Counted from the stretch's first letter, positions 1 through 11,382 are shown. The stretch is 36,138 nt of DNA from Collybiopsis luxurians FD-317 M1 (GCA_000827265.1 KN834823.1:239635-275772), one strand, 5' to 3'. Program-made: numbers and translations. Notes: generated by a model not told the origin, from the sequence alone.

Positions 1-504
1 AAGTAGCAAAGACCGGTTGCAAAAGTAAATCAAGGCCAAGCCGAATCCTTCGGTGCTATTGACGCGTAGCAACTTCTAGTGAGATATATGTAGGCCGAAA
101 AGAGAATCGGGAAGGAGCCACCAAACGTGATAAGAAATTAGAACTACCTCTACTCAGACAATGGCGACACAACCATCTTATAATGCAGAGAAGCTTGATA
201 TTACTGGCCAAAAGAAAGGGGGGAGACTGCATGAACTTGAGAGAGAAGGTGGTCAAAGCTACTTAGTCTTCGCCGTTCGGTTACCTCACGAGATGGAAAA
301 TGACATTCTAGTTACCTCCAGTCTTAAAGTCTCTGCATCGATTGATTGCAAAGCAGCTGTCTCTGAGTACTAATCCTGTTATTTTACAGCTGTTCCAAAT
401 ATCGCAATGACCAACCTAGTTTCGGAATAGATGTAGTCCTTAATGGGGCCACATTCGGCTCGGGATCGGTCCGAGGTCCGTAATTCCTATTTATACGTAG
501 AGCT
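1..504. other. Left flank of A1; no convincing gene
   Basis: This is the stretch 3' of A1. A short plus-strand frame at 161-373 (70 codons, ATG at 161) is open but has no recognisable domain, no signal peptide and no visible continuation by splicing; it may be a chance frame. The opposite-strand frame 56-256 is its shadow. The window starts inside the chromosome, with no telomere-like sequence at this end. Confidence 0.3.
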
Positions 505-2125
505 TTAATGATAACACCACCGCCAAGCTAAAAAGTCTTTTGGAACCTCATCCGTAAGCTCCATAGCCCAATCCGAAAACTCTAAATCCTCCAGTCGTCT
601 TATCTTGTTTTTGATGTCATGGATCTGAAAGTGTTGGCTATTTGTCGACTCTGATCCCGTTAATCCATCGCTCAGGGAGATCAACTGTGCTTTCAAGTCG
701 TGAATCTTTAGCTCCAGTTCCATCTGACGATCTGTCCGTGAAGGAAATTGTCCAAATCCTCGCCTTGCAGTCTCATATACCTCGCTTCCCAGACTGAGCC
801 CGGGCAAGCTGCTCAATCCATCTTCCTCGTTGGTCTTGCCGTTCAATCGGACCATGCTCGAGTTTCCCAAAGAGGCTACTGATTCTGTACGGCGGCTTCC
901 CCGTTCTATCGAGCGTACTCCGAAAGGGTTGAACATTGGGAATGGCGTCTCTCGAGATTTGACCATCATGTCCCAATGAAATGTGGCTGGCCGTTCTCGT
1001 TCCCGTTCCCTTCGATGTTGACACCAGAAGTACAGGGCAATAAGGATGAGCACCGCGGCTAACGCTCCGCCGAGTGCTCCACCGATGATAGCTGCCAAAT
1101 GCGATCTTGACTCTGGGGTTTCTCCCTTTGGGCTTTGAGATGAATTTGGATTTGGTCCACCTGCCGCTGGGGTGGATTTAGGAGAGCCTGGGCTTGACTC
1201 GGGAGCGAGTGAGTTTAACGCATTGGTACCCGAATGTGCAGTGGTAACGGAGTGAGTCAGTGTCGGTGTCGGTGTCGGTGTCATTGTATTTCGCGAATTA
1301 TCGGTTGTGCTTCCATGCAGCAGGTAAGTACTCGAATAAGGAATAGTTCCAAATAACTGTAACTGACATCGCAGCCTCTGTCGTTGCGCTGGGTCTTTAG
1401 AGTTGGTCACTCAATTGTCCTCAATTCAAAAAGAGAGCAAGCTTACACGCCAGTGGAACTTGCACTACATCAACGTGAGTGAAGTTCTGTTGTTACTGTA
1501 ACCGATTTACTCACGTAGGAGTTCCTCCAGGAGTAGCATGAGAACCTGTTTGGGCGGAAAGAGGCGTGGTGGTAGCTGGAGAGGGTGTCGGCGGCGATGA
1601 GGAACTGAGAAGAGAAGTAAGCACACCACTTTAAATCGCTTTGAAACGGCCCACTGACGATGGCGTAGTGTGTATAGGCGCAAGAGGTAAATTTGCAGAC
1701 TGGAGAACGCCGAAGTGCAAGGCACTGGCTAGTATTGCAACGTTAGTCCCACTGGTAAAGCATTTCACTGATTCTGGGCTTCGTTTTATTGGAGCGCATA
1801 TGCTCACGTTAATGCGACTGGAATAACCAAAGAAAAGATATGATCACTTGGAGCAGAGAAAATGGTAGTTGCAGTAGTAGGAACGCCGCCGTCTGGACTG
1901 AATATTACTGCAATAGGGTCCACTATTGCCGGTATGTCATATGAGAAAGTTGTAGTTTGTCCCGGGGTAAGAGTTCCAGTCAGAGCGGGACGAAAATCCG
2001 CTTGTGCCGGTACAAGCTGGACCGCGAGCACCCTGTCACGTAGGAGACAGTCCATGAGCGAAAGAAATCAATACCATATGTGTAAGAACTGTTTACCAGC
2101 CCAACAAATGCAACACTATCCTCAT
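505..2125 (-). CDS. A1: single-pass membrane protein, Ser/Thr stalk, coiled-coil tail
   Basis: Model: complement(join(505..1309,1368..1394,1447..1464,1515..1604,1659..1751,1808..2032,2097..2125)), 428 aa. Exon 1 (29 nt) gives MRIVLHLLGW and joins to VLAVQL, making a signal peptide. Exon 2 encodes a beta-rich ectodomain (TLTPGQ, IAVIFSPDGG). Exons 3-6 and the start of exon 7 form a Pro/Ser/Thr stalk containing a PTPTPT run. The membrane helix is near residues 232-255 (IIGGALGGALAAVLILIALY), followed by Arg-rich stop-transfer. The tail holds a charged coiled coil starting RTDRQMELELKIHDLKAQL (about residue 352) and the terminal motif DWAMELTDEVP. All six introns are 50-64 nt and phase 2. It closely resembles A2 in exon order and lengths. 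The likely role is a plasma-membrane surface or cell-wall sensor, inferred from layout only. The 93-nt exon is the least certain. Confidence 0.65.
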
Positions 2126-3312
2126 ACCTAGGAAGATTTAAACACGACTCAACCGATGGGCTTGAAAGCTCGCTTGACCTTAGTTTCTTCGTGCTTTTCA
2201 GTGAAATGATCAAGGACGGGAAGATGGATGCTTTGGTTTCCACTAATGTCAAGTGTGGGTATGTGCACCGAAAGATCTTCGGCACCATTCAATTTGTTTT
2301 TACAACCCCATCTTGATGGACCCATCGACATCATCTGCATGATGTAGAGTATATAGCATATATCAAACTGGAACTGTTCAGCAACCGAGTTGACCATCTG
2401 CGCCAGGTTACAATAATGATGAACTCAACTTCTTAGGCTGGGGGCTTGGAACTTTTGTTACTAGCACAGCCCAGTGCGCTTAGTGGGATCAATGACCGTC
2501 GCGGGGATCAGACTCCAGACTGCGTGGATGGCGCACTTTGTTCTGGAATACACTGGCAAAGAACTGTTGACCTAGAGTCTTGAAAATAAGCATGAGGATA
2601 TAACTTTAAGACTTGAGCCTCAGAATGCTTGACATACTTACCGATTGTGATATCTGTTATAACTCTTTCATCACTGCAAGTACTAAGCCATAGGTAATAA
2701 AACCGGTAATAACAAGTTCTTAATTATAGGCAAATATTTGTGAAAGCAAGAAATCATAATTCTGAAAGATTCCTATTACATTTGAGCAACTTTGAGCCAT
2801 CAAAATAGTTGGTCTCTATTTAGGGTATTCATACCGCACATATATCACAGTGAATATGGAAAATGACATACTGTTGTTTCCACCACTGTGCGACGGTACA
2901 GAAATACGCTATCTGGTCCGGTGCAACCAACCCAGCCTTTAAATTTATTTTTGAGAACTTTATCTTAAGCCTGTATCTAAAGAGATTAAACGATTAGACA
3001 ACAGAGGGTTGCTGAAGGACATTAAAGATTCGAAATGAATATTTATTACAGGTTCCAATCTTACTCAAGACTTGGGAATGTAAAAAAATGTTGTGCAAAA
3101 AGTCATGGCTCAAGTTGCTCTTGAACGGAGATTCTAAAATTCTTTCCATTCTCACCAATATTTAGTGAGGTTCTGCTCTAGACTTACAGTCTCAGAATCA
3201 CCTCACATGCTGTTCCTTAATGCAAATTCATGTATATGCAGCCAGATATCTGTTCCAATGTTTCCATGGAATTAAATTGCCAAATAAAATACCACATCTC
3301 TGGTCAAGTCTT
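2126..3312. other. Intergenic region between A1 and A2
   Basis: This holds the 5' flank of A1 and about 0.9 kb of A+T-rich sequence downstream of A2. Frames at 2149-2397 and 1980-2288 on the minus strand overlap the promoter and lack support. Apart from the block shared with the A2 upstream region near 2301-2360, I see no gene or repeat. Confidence 0.4.
2301..2360 (-). promoter_or_regulatory. Upstream block conserved between A1 and A2
   Basis: About 175 nt upstream of the A1 ATG there is a block nearly matching 5021-5080, which lies about 155 nt upstream of the A2 ATG. The shared plus-strand core reads ccttgatgga/tcttgatgga, cc(c/t)atc(g/t)aca, tcat. On the coding strand a TATA-like tatgctatatact lies at the distal edge in A1. 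The conserved sequence and spacing suggest a core promoter or 5' UTR element inherited by both duplicates. It could simply be residual homology from the duplication. Confidence 0.35.
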
Positions 3313-4865
3313 CTAAAAGTCCTTTGGAACCTCGTTTGTCAGCTCCATAGCCCAATCCGAAAGCTCCAAATTTTCCAGACGTTTTATTTTAGCTCTGATG
3401 TCAACAATCTGGGAGTCTTGGCTATCCGTCGACTCTGATCCCTGCGATCCATCGCTCAGGGCGATCAATTGCGCTTTCAAGTCATATATTTTCTGCTCTA
3501 TGTCCATCTGACGATCTGTCCGTGGTGAGAGCCGTCCAAACCCTGGTCTTGTGTTCTCGTACGTCTCACTTCCCCGGCTGTCTCTGTGTAAACTGCTCTC
3601 TCCATCCCCTTGTCTCTCCGAGTTGCTTGAACTTACTGACCGCGCATACGACTCCAGTGCGGGGGTCATTTCATTTGTTCCGTCTACACTTGAGTTTCTC
3701 GAAGACGCTACCGATCTTGTATGGCGGCTTGCTGGTTCTACGGGAGGGACGCTAAAAGGATTAAATGCTGCGAATGATCCCACCTGGGATTTAACCATCA
3801 TGTCCCCGTGAAATGTGGCATGGCGTTCTCGATTGCCTAATTGGCGTTTTCGTCGGTATTTACCCCAGATGCACAGGGCGATGAGGATGAGCATCACAGC
3901 TACCGCTCCTCCGAGTGCTCCACCGACAATAGCTCCCAAATGCGTGTTTGATTGTTTTATGCTTCCTGTCTTGCTTGGAGCGTGACTTGTCGTTGGCCCG
4001 TTGGAACTTGTAAATGTAGCAGAAGTGGAAGAACTAAGTGAGGCTGCCGTTTGGTTAGGAGTTGTCGCGGCGCTTCTGTACGATGAATGGGTACTTTAGC
4101 CAAGCAAGTTTATAAATGACTGACATAATAGAACTTGAAGGATCGTTTGTTCCGCTTGTTTTTGAGGAATCGGTTAGTTGATAGAGCTTATATATAACTA
4201 CGACTTACGAGGTTTCTGTTCTAATATCGTTCAACGGTAAGTCCATATCTTGTTCCATCCTAACATATTTGCTTACATTGAACTGTCAGTAGAAACTGAT
4301 CCAACAGAGGAGGATGAGCTTTGCGTGGAAGCAGAAAAGCTAGAAAGAAGTTGTAAGCAACATTTTATCTCTCATGGCTTATGAGATCTTGACCTCGTTA
4401 ATGTATGGAGTGACAATGTCTGAATCGGAAATGCCGCAGCTTCTCCAGTGCTAATAAGTAATTGAACTTGGGATCCCCTGATAAAGCATGTTTTGAACCC
4501 ATCTCCTACCTATATTCAACGAATGAGGGTAGATATGCTCACGTTAATGTAGACGGAATCATGAGCAGAAAGTCTGTTTCATTTGGAGTGGGGACAACAG
4601 TAGTTGCAGCAATCGTAACATTGCCGTCGCTGAAGAGCACTGCGAAACTGGTAGGTACAGATCCCTCCACCGTCAGAGTTGCGGCCTGTCCTGGAGTAAT
4701 CGTTCCAGGAAGAGCGTCAAATGTGACATTTCCACTGGATGCGATGGTGTTCACTAGCTGGACTGCAAGCACCCTTTAACGTCGATGATATCCATAAGCC
4801 AATGCAGCTGATTCCATTGGTGAAGAAGGTGCTTACCAACTTAACAGAGGCAACACCCTCGCCAT
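3313..4865 (-). CDS. A2: single-pass membrane protein, paralogue of A1
   Basis: Model: complement(join(3313..4075,4125..4154,4209..4220,4277..4339,4415..4477,4543..4773,4837..4865)), 396 aa. Exon 1 (29 nt, as in A1) gives MARVLPLLSW, joining VLAVQLV as signal peptide. Exon 2 encodes the beta-rich ectodomain (TITPGQAATLTVEG, FAVLFSDGN). Four small exons of 63, 63, 12 and 30 nt encode Ser/Thr-rich stalk, the 63-nt exon 4 reading FSASTQSSSSSVG. The helix is near residues 190-213 (IVGGALGGAVAVMLILIALCIW), then RRKR. The tail contains TDRQMDIEQKIYDLKAQLIAL and ends DWAMELTNEVPKDF. All introns are phase 2; the exon of 30 nt uses a gtcagt donor. The upstream 63-nt exon at 4415 uses a weaker gtcact donor and is less certain. 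The duplicate relation to A1 is clear in exon order, length and tail. Confidence 0.65.
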
Positions 4866-6110
4866 GTTAAAGAATATTCGAGAGTAAGGACAAGATAGAT
4901 TCGATAGATTCGAGCTCTTCGTCGTTGGTGCCCTTCAGGGAAGTAATGGAGGACGCGAAGAGGAATGCTTGCTGGTTTCCGCCATCGCCGGGAGCAGGTA
5001 TATACAGTGAGATTTCAAGTATACAGCCCACCTTGATGGACCTATCTACATCATGGATACCATCTTTATAGCATTCAACATCCTATTCAGCTACATACCG
5101 TCTTGGCGCTAGAAGGACAGTGCCCTGTGAATTCTCTTCGAGAATAGGTATTGAAACTTTGGCGCCCACACTGCCGCGCGTTCAGCGTTGGAGCGCGTAC
5201 CGATCAAATCAAACAGAAACCTGTGTCTGTAGATTAGTTCCATATGTGCAATCGGCCCGGTGGCGGAGGGGTTAGGATGATGTAGTGTGCCAAGTATTCA
5301 AAACAGAAGTTCCATCTTGATACTTTTCCATCAAAGTTGATGAACTATACAAGCCGGAAGACATCTCTCTCTGCAGACTGCTGCGTGTTGTTCAGCCGGT
5401 ATTTAATGTGAGGTTAATCCGCACTTGTCTTAAACTCTCTGCAACTTCCATCTAGGCTCATTCAAATGGGAATCGGGATGTAATAATAATATGCTCGTTA
5501 GCCTGCCATCCAAGAGATAGGTAGCTCAACTTTTGATTTAGTTTCTGAGATTGGTAATCTTGTGATATAGGTACACTTCAGTTCGACATCGCAAATGGAC
5601 AGCCGTACTACATAGATGTAACCGTTAACATATTATGTAGCAAAATATGGATATGATTTTTGTAGCAAAACGGAATCTAAGGAATGTTCCAAATGAAGAA
5701 CTCAAAGCTCAGAAGCTCACGCTCAAATGTTATTGGAACAATTTTGTCTCACATATCGACATTCCCATGTACTTCATTACAATCAAATCGTCGTTCAGAA
5801 AGGCCATTCCATTGATACAACAGTTTATTACAACTCACGGTCAATCACTGCCCTTTCACTCAACGCATAGCCTAAGTGCGTGTGCTGTACTATTTCGAAG
5901 GGAAGTTCAGTTATGCGTCATTGACCAAAAAATCTGATATTCTGATTTTGTCCCAACTCTGTGGTATTTTTTGTATTTTTTTTGCACCAAAAATTCCTAA
6001 ATAATTGAACTTCCATTCAAATGGAGCAGTATTCTCAAAGGGATTTTGAGCAAAGCAGAAATCACAAGTAACAAATGGTGGTATTCATCCCAAGCTGAAC
6101 ACTTTCAATA
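4866..6110. other. Intergenic region upstream of A2
   Basis: It contains the A2 upstream block (5021-5080) and about 1 kb with no supported gene. A 96-codon plus-strand frame at 5647-5937 shows no domain and no splice partners and lies in A+T-rich sequence, so I do not call it. Confidence 0.35.
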
Positions 6111-6391
6111 TTCTATCTACAACACTGGATCAAACTGGGGGGTAATCTAGCTTGAGCCAGAGCCAAATTCCTCAATTCACCATCCTCGTGGTGACTTGTG
6201 TTTCGTTTGAAGCCTTCAAAGGAATTCTCATTGAAGAGCCTAGTCAATCTAGTGGTGACATCCTTAGCATCAAATGAATGATGATGGCGGTGACACCCAA
6301 TGCTACAATTATTGTTCACAATCTTTGGTGCTACCAAACAAACAATTGTGAACAATCCTTTGGTAACTACCGGTGACCACCCTAAGATCAA

Positions 6392-6464
6392 GCAATGTTG
6401 CAGGCAGTTCCTGTCAAGGCTAGCTCTGCTAGCCCTAACATGTAGGAACTGTCTGCAACATTGC
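6392..6464. repeat. 21-bp perfect-stem hairpin (one mismatch)
   Basis: Left arm 6392-6412 (gcaatgttgcaggcagttcct) pairs with 6444-6464 with one mismatch, and inside it ggctagc/agccc pair again. It sits within the core of the inverted-repeat element and could form a cruciform. Confidence 0.7.
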
Positions 6465-6480
6465 CAACACATGGCTCTAT

Positions 6481-6548
6481 TGGGGGGTCGGGTAGGTGGT
6501 TAGGTGGTTAGATGGTTAGGGTTAGGGGCTAGGGTCAGGTTAGGGTTA
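6481..6548 (+). repeat. Interstitial degenerate telomere-like repeat
   Basis: The run reads ggtcgggtaggtggttagg, then further ggttag units, then ttagggttaggggctaggg and a final gttaggg. Units resemble the TTAGGG/TTAGGGG mixture at the chromosome end but are mutated, and they face the same way as the telomere. It lies between the arms of the element at 6311-6644. Confidence 0.6.
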
Positions 6549-6654
6549 CATCTGATATTATCTATTTAGGGTGGCCTCGACTGGTACAACCAACGGATTG
6601 TGCACAAACATTTGTTTGGTAGCACCAGTCAAATTGTGCACAATATCTGTCACA

Positions 6655-8270
6655 GGGGCTCGCCACCGGTGAATCGTAAACTCTCATCCTGCTCCTTCTT
6701 CTTCTCTTGTATGTTTACCAATTTTTCAAACTCCCTCTTTGTCACCTCTGCTTTCGCCTCTTGACTCATTTTCTGGAGGAATGCACTGAGGCTTCAATGG
6801 TCCTGGGAAGATGAGAGTTGCTCGGGAGAGCCTGGTGATACTGGAACATCTGGCAATGGTGAGACAGATGAGCAAGCATTAGGTGATAGTAGGGGTGAGT
6901 TCAGTCAATATTTGAATGTAAATTCTGCCTCTAATGCATGTTTCTTGGCAGACTTGGGAGGTTTATACTCCTCGCACTCTATGTCAGACCCACTGGACTC
7001 ATCAGATGATAAATTGACAGCATCTTTTGCTTGCTGGAGTTTGGTAAGTGTTATATCAATGACTAAGTTAAGTAATCAGTAAATGCACACAGTTGTTTAG
7101 GTGACCAACAATCTTCAGCATGGTCTGCAGCTGTACCGCCACCACCTTGTTTAGCTTTACAATGGAGACAAGGCTAGGTTGGATCAGGTGTTGGAGAGAA
7201 TTGATGGTGCATGGACTACAGGAGCTATCGTCATTCTGGATGCTTATGGGAATGATATCTGTATGGAATGATTGGAAGGTATGAAGGCTACACCAAGTTT
7301 TCAATGCCTTTTCAAAATTTGGTGGCATCATGACAGACTTTTCACTGCAAAGTGAGTTGGCATAGAGGAATTGCTAGTTTTTACCATCAATACCAATTGG
7401 AACCCAATGGTCAAGACCCATATGTTCGCCTTTCCTTTGTGGAATCTTTCCAAGGTGTGCAATGGTTACCAAGGTCTTCCCTTCTTCAATGACCTGCTTT
7501 GTGACAGAGTTTAACCAGTTACAGGTCTGGTATTCAGCAAATTTTTCATCTTCCCTGTCAAATAAATACATGAGTTTTGCCACCACATCAGTGTTACAGA
7601 TGATAAACTTTGAGGCAAGTTCACCATCCTTTTCCACCTCTGCCTGCAACACTTCTAATGCATTGTCAACAGCTGTGCTCCCCCACCAACTTGTCCCAAG
7701 AATATGCCAAAGACTATGCATAGGAAGCTTGTCAGTGAAGCCAATTTTGGGGGCTATATATGGAATAGAGTTTGGAAGCTGAAAGGTCTGGTCTGCTTTG
7801 ATGCCAATACTGTCTTTGGAGTGCCGGTTCTGGAGGTTGATTAACTAGTCAAGGTTTTGTACCCATGGACAGTGAACCTGGTGATAGTGCGCATGAATAG
7901 CTGACCAGTATGATACTGTCTAGAGTGGTAGCAAGGTTGCTTCATTAGACAAATGAGCACAGAGCATAGACCTTGCACCATTCACCCAATGGTCATGTGA
8001 AATAGCTTCAAGCTTGTGAATAATTTCTGTATTAGGTATGAGTAGGGAACATAATTTTGTAAGAATGTCGAGTGTATTTTCAAGAGGTGGTGTATTGGAA
8101 AAGAATTGTGCATGGTCTGGAGACTCCCTGTGTGGGTGAGCAAACTGCGGGAGGATGAAATTCAGCATGTCCCAGACAGAGTCATTTCAATTAGGAAGGA
8201 GGGTATTTTTTGCATATTTAGGAATAGTGAATATTTTCTTTGCTTCTTTCTTTTCCTCCTTGGTTGCTGT
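6655..8270 (-). pseudogene. Decayed protein-coding gene, family not recognised
   Basis: One minus-strand frame runs from about 8260 to 7068 with coding-like sequence interrupted by in-frame stops: TGA near 8187, TAG at 7920-7922, TAG near 7845 and TAG at 7374-7376. Peptides read smoothly across the stops (HDHWVNGARSMLCAHLS, then SYWSAIHAHYHQVHCPW, then LPMHSLWHILGTSWWGS). Further 3' pieces lie at about 6945-7065 (acidic DESSGSDIECEEYK) and 6655-6775 (Lys/Glu-rich, FEKLVNIQEKKKEQDE) in other frames. At least one stop might be removed by a short intron (gtacaa...cctccag near 7833-7865), but the others cannot. I recognise no domain. It may be a relic of a multicopy or transposon-borne gene. Confidence 0.5.
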
Positions 8271-8479
8271 CAACCATTGATGGACAGACATGTCAAGCAG
8301 CAATTCCAGTGGTCATCGAAGGTGGGAGTGAAGAAAAAAGTTAATTACATCACATTCACATCATCTCAGTTGAGAACAAGCGTTGAAATTACACTGAACA
8401 GTCCCAATGGAGTAATGAATTTGAAGTTAATCATTCACCATAATGCATCACAGAACCCCTTGAATTAGTGAATTTTCCA

Positions 8480-9350
8480 ATTCATTGCATAACACATCAC
8501 ACCCTGTGAAGTTATGGTCATAATCATACAGTAATTTTCCCATAACTTGAATTAATTAAAAAAGCTAATGGAAAAGTTACTTTGCCCACACTTGTTCACC
8601 TTAATTGAGGAGTACACAATTGATAATAGATCCATTCAGATGCTTATGTTGGATTGGAAGCAGAAGTAACTAGATGCTGCTCAAGTAAAAAGTATTTCAC
8701 TCTTGCCCAGTTTCTAGGTCTGGTGATCGATTACCACTGATGATATCCGGTAGCCCAGGTTCCAGACAAAGGGTGCCCATGAGTTAAACCGTCATCAACA
8801 GCGCCGTGAACAGTTTGATGGTCTGATCCATCAATTACGGTGCTTTCGGGCAAGGCCAAAGGAACACCATTGTGCCGAGTCTATGCTTATTGTTCAGCTT
8901 TAAAATGAGCGATAGGTCAAAGGGTAATCATTCCATTTCATGAGAAGTTTTCAGTAAGTGTTCCATCCAATTCCTCATTGAATTGATCTATTTATTTATA
9001 AACTGAGTCATGGATGATAGAATTTACATACTGTTTAATATGAGCTGGTATCATTCCCAAAATGCAAATGGGTCACAATTGAAAACCCCTTGGAGTTGGG
9101 AAAGAAAAAAAAAAAACTATTATAGTGTAGATACTGACCATTATAGAGATTATTGGTATTTACATAGGGTGGTGTGGTATCTCAAGTAGTGTCAAGCATT
9201 TCAATAGTTCTTGATGCCCTCTATCAAAGCAATACTGTTCTACACTATCCAAAGGAATCCCTTGTCTCTCGCTGTTCATTGGGCTTTCGGTATGCATGTA
9301 GAACAATTAGAACTTGCTCTGAATCGTGAATGACTCCCGGCAACAATCAA
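8480..9350. repeat. Diverged copy of the spacer found at about 25150-25430
   Basis: The stretch 8840-9160 matches 25150-25420 in order: a 'caccattgtgccgagtcta' segment, a 'ttccatccaattc...ttgaattgat' segment, a Lys-rich A-run and 'ccattata'. This marks the left edge of the family-B duplicated region. It has no intact frame. The rest (8480-8840 and 9160-9350) shows no supported feature. Confidence 0.4.
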
Positions 9351-9359
9351 TACAACATT

Positions 9360-10210
9360 TACTAAAAAATGATTCTTCCAATTTACTAGCCACGCCGTAT
9401 AGTAAAGAAGCAGAATGTCGTGAGTCGATGACCTTGATCGAGCAACTAATATTAATCAGGTTCTGGCTTCGACACTCCAAGCTGTACTAGAAGTAAATAA
9501 CCTTAAATGGCAGATAAGTAGCTCGGACAAACTCAAACCTTTTCACAGCAAGCTGTAAATATATGTTCGTTTAGTATAAGAGCAATAGTATTTAAAGTTG
9601 CGTCGTCATTGAATATCATGGCAAACCTTTCAGAGGTTCCATTGACCGCTAAAGTTGGGGTTTGTCGCACGTGGATGATAGTTCCCATAAAGGACTAAGA
9701 GTACGAGTAAGATGTGATCGGAATATCTACGGAAGACAAGATAGCTGCGTCATTTGATTCCTCAGTGTTATCAACTGCATCGTTTATTGGTTGGACTGAC
9801 GCCGAGTACGGCAGCCAAGGCGCAAGACAGAGCAAGGCATCTTTATTGAGGAGAAGCAATCCCATGTGAGCTACGACTCTACCACTAATAGATGGGTTAT
9901 CGTCGCTAGGCTATTAGTTACTCTGATCAATTGAATTTCATAGAAATGACTGTCAGTGACTATTGCCATCGAGCTTCCTATACTCGTAGACTGGCTATTT
10001 TTCTAAAATCAGTCCATGAATATTTGAATCAAGAGCAAGGGACTCGGAAGGAGTGAGAGGTTGTACTAAACTAGACTATTAGATGTCACACGGGGAACTG
10101 ATGGTCTCAGAAGAAGTACGAGCGGTAAGGGAATTGATTTAGGTGGAAGGGGTGAGTGTCCCAAAGAGTCGCAGGCGATGTTGGCAAAGGGAAAATGAAT
10201 AGAGATGCAA
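9360..10210. repeat. Direct repeat R, copy 1 (matches 13490-14330); holds A-type exon relic
   Basis: Long collinear similarity with 13490-14330, for example tcgtcattgaatatcatggc and the following cctttcagaggttcc in both. On the minus strand both copies encode NGTSERFAMIFNDDA, which resembles the ectodomain stretch IVDPIAVIFSPDGG of A1. I read them as relics of an A-type ectodomain exon carried inside the duplicated spacer. No complete gene can be rebuilt in either copy. Confidence 0.5.
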
Positions 10211-10239
10211 GCCCACGACTTCAAGTTTTAAGTTCAAAA

Positions 10240-10576
10240 CAGTCTACTGACGAAGAGGCCGTTTGGTACCTAGTAATCTATGCCTTGAAACACTAGTTAG
10301 TATTTCAATATCGATCCCATGAGTAAAACATTCCACCAATTCTGTGCTCCCTTTGCCTATCTCTGCGACAGATTCCAACATCTGAACGTTGTATGTTAAG
10401 GTGTAATTTGTCCTAGAGTCAGAGTTCCACTTTGAGACAGGCGAAAATCTCATTTCGCTGTCCCATGCTGGATCGCGATTACCCCGTCATAGAGGTGATA
10501 CCACATGAGCCAAAGAGGTCAACACAAAGTATAGAATAGCCGCTTACCAGCACGATACAGGGAACATCATCGTCAT
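10240..10576 (-). pseudogene. psi-A: 5' end of an A-type gene, splice site and frame destroyed
   Basis: Exon 1 is intact at 10548-10576: 29 nt, MTMMFPVSCW, donor gtaagc, the same length and phase as in A1 and A2. The next exon aligns with A1 exon 2 (GVIAIQ against GVLAVQ; DFRLSQSGTLTLGQ against DFRPALTGTLTPGQ). Its acceptor has changed from AG to GG (10485-10484), and the A1-equivalent frame hits TGA at 10450-10452 and a TAA shortly after. The open frame 10244-10453 on the same strand is out of the ancestral frame. No transmembrane exon follows. Confidence 0.65.
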
Positions 10577-10589
10577 ATGAAGCAACATT

Positions 10590-11350
10590 CAAGAGACGCG
10601 GACGAGAAATCAAACTGCGGACTCGCAAACCCAGTCGTTGACCCTACAAACTTTTGGTGCTTCTAAGGATGATAACCAGGGACGGGAGCATAGCTTATGG
10701 TTTCCGATATTTGATATTGACCACCGCCAAGGCTCGAGGATAGGCAGAACGATGGTGGTATTCTCCCATCTTATATGCTTCATATGGGAGGTATTCATAG
10801 TATTCACGTACTTGGGCTGACTGCTATAGCAGATGTTGGACTGGCTTTCGAAGTGGTTGTCTTCTCCAACAGAGCGATGAGATCAATCAGCGGGGATTTA
10901 ACTGTCAGAGCGATCGAGTGTAGATTGCTTGATATCTGGGTACGCTTGTAGCGGCTTTGGAAAGCGTCGATACAACTTGATACAGAACACGAAGTAGTGT
11001 CGAATATGTTTATCCTTTAAAGATGAGTGATGGAGGTAACCATGATGAAACCTGTTCGTGGAGCGCGAGGTTATTAGTACGAAGTTTTTATTCGGGTGCC
11101 TGCCGTTCGACGGCCGAAGATCGATCGATGATCTTCTCGGTGCTTTCATACTTGCTTTCTGATAATAAATATACTCAAGTATGGAAGCGACGAACTCAAA
11201 TCTCCGGTCCACTAACCCGCTCGCTGACATATCCGGTGGCCATGTAGGCCTCATCTAAAAAGGAAGCTCAAGTCATTCAGCAGGCTTACTTGACCAGCGA
11301 CCCGCTAAAATTCAATTAAAATTAGACACGCCGAATATACGCAAAAGATA
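10590..11350. repeat. Spacer block P, copy 1 (between psi-A and B1)
   Basis: This is the first of four related spacers downstream of the B genes; others are at 14330-14970, 16860-18080 and 21720-22870. Shared landmarks are the 'caaactgcggactcg' segment, 'agcgatcgagt' and 'cacgaagtagtgtc'. On the minus strand this copy has a Ser/Thr-rich open stretch (LLEKTTTSKASPTSAIAV) ending at a donor-like gtgaat, reminiscent of a stalk exon. On the plus strand the same bases read LTAIADVGLAFEV. Neither can be joined into a full gene here. Confidence 0.45.
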
Positions 11351-11382
11351 AGCCATCCATTTTGTGCACGTATAATACAACA

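Larger units (their letters stand above)
6311..6644. mobile_element. MITE-like inverted-repeat element with telomere-like core
   Basis: Two inverted arms of about 78 bp (6311-6388 and 6566-6644) are mutually complementary with scattered mismatches. The left arm begins attgttcacaatctttggtg; the right arm ends with the reverse complement of this. Each outer end is itself near-palindromic (attgttcacaat / attgtgcacaat). The core holds a strong hairpin (6392-6464) and a degenerate TTAGGG-like run (6481-6548). It has no coding capacity. I could not find a clear target-site duplication, so element limits are approximate. It lies just downstream of the decayed minus-strand gene. Confidence 0.5.

Noticed and set aside
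5647..5937. 96-codon plus-strand open frame
   Set aside because: No domain, no signal or helix, no splice partners, and A+T-rich surroundings; chance frame more likely.
10244..10453. 69-codon minus-strand frame inside psi-A
   Set aside because: It is out of the frame that aligns with A1 exon 2; the homologous frame contains TGA and TAA.
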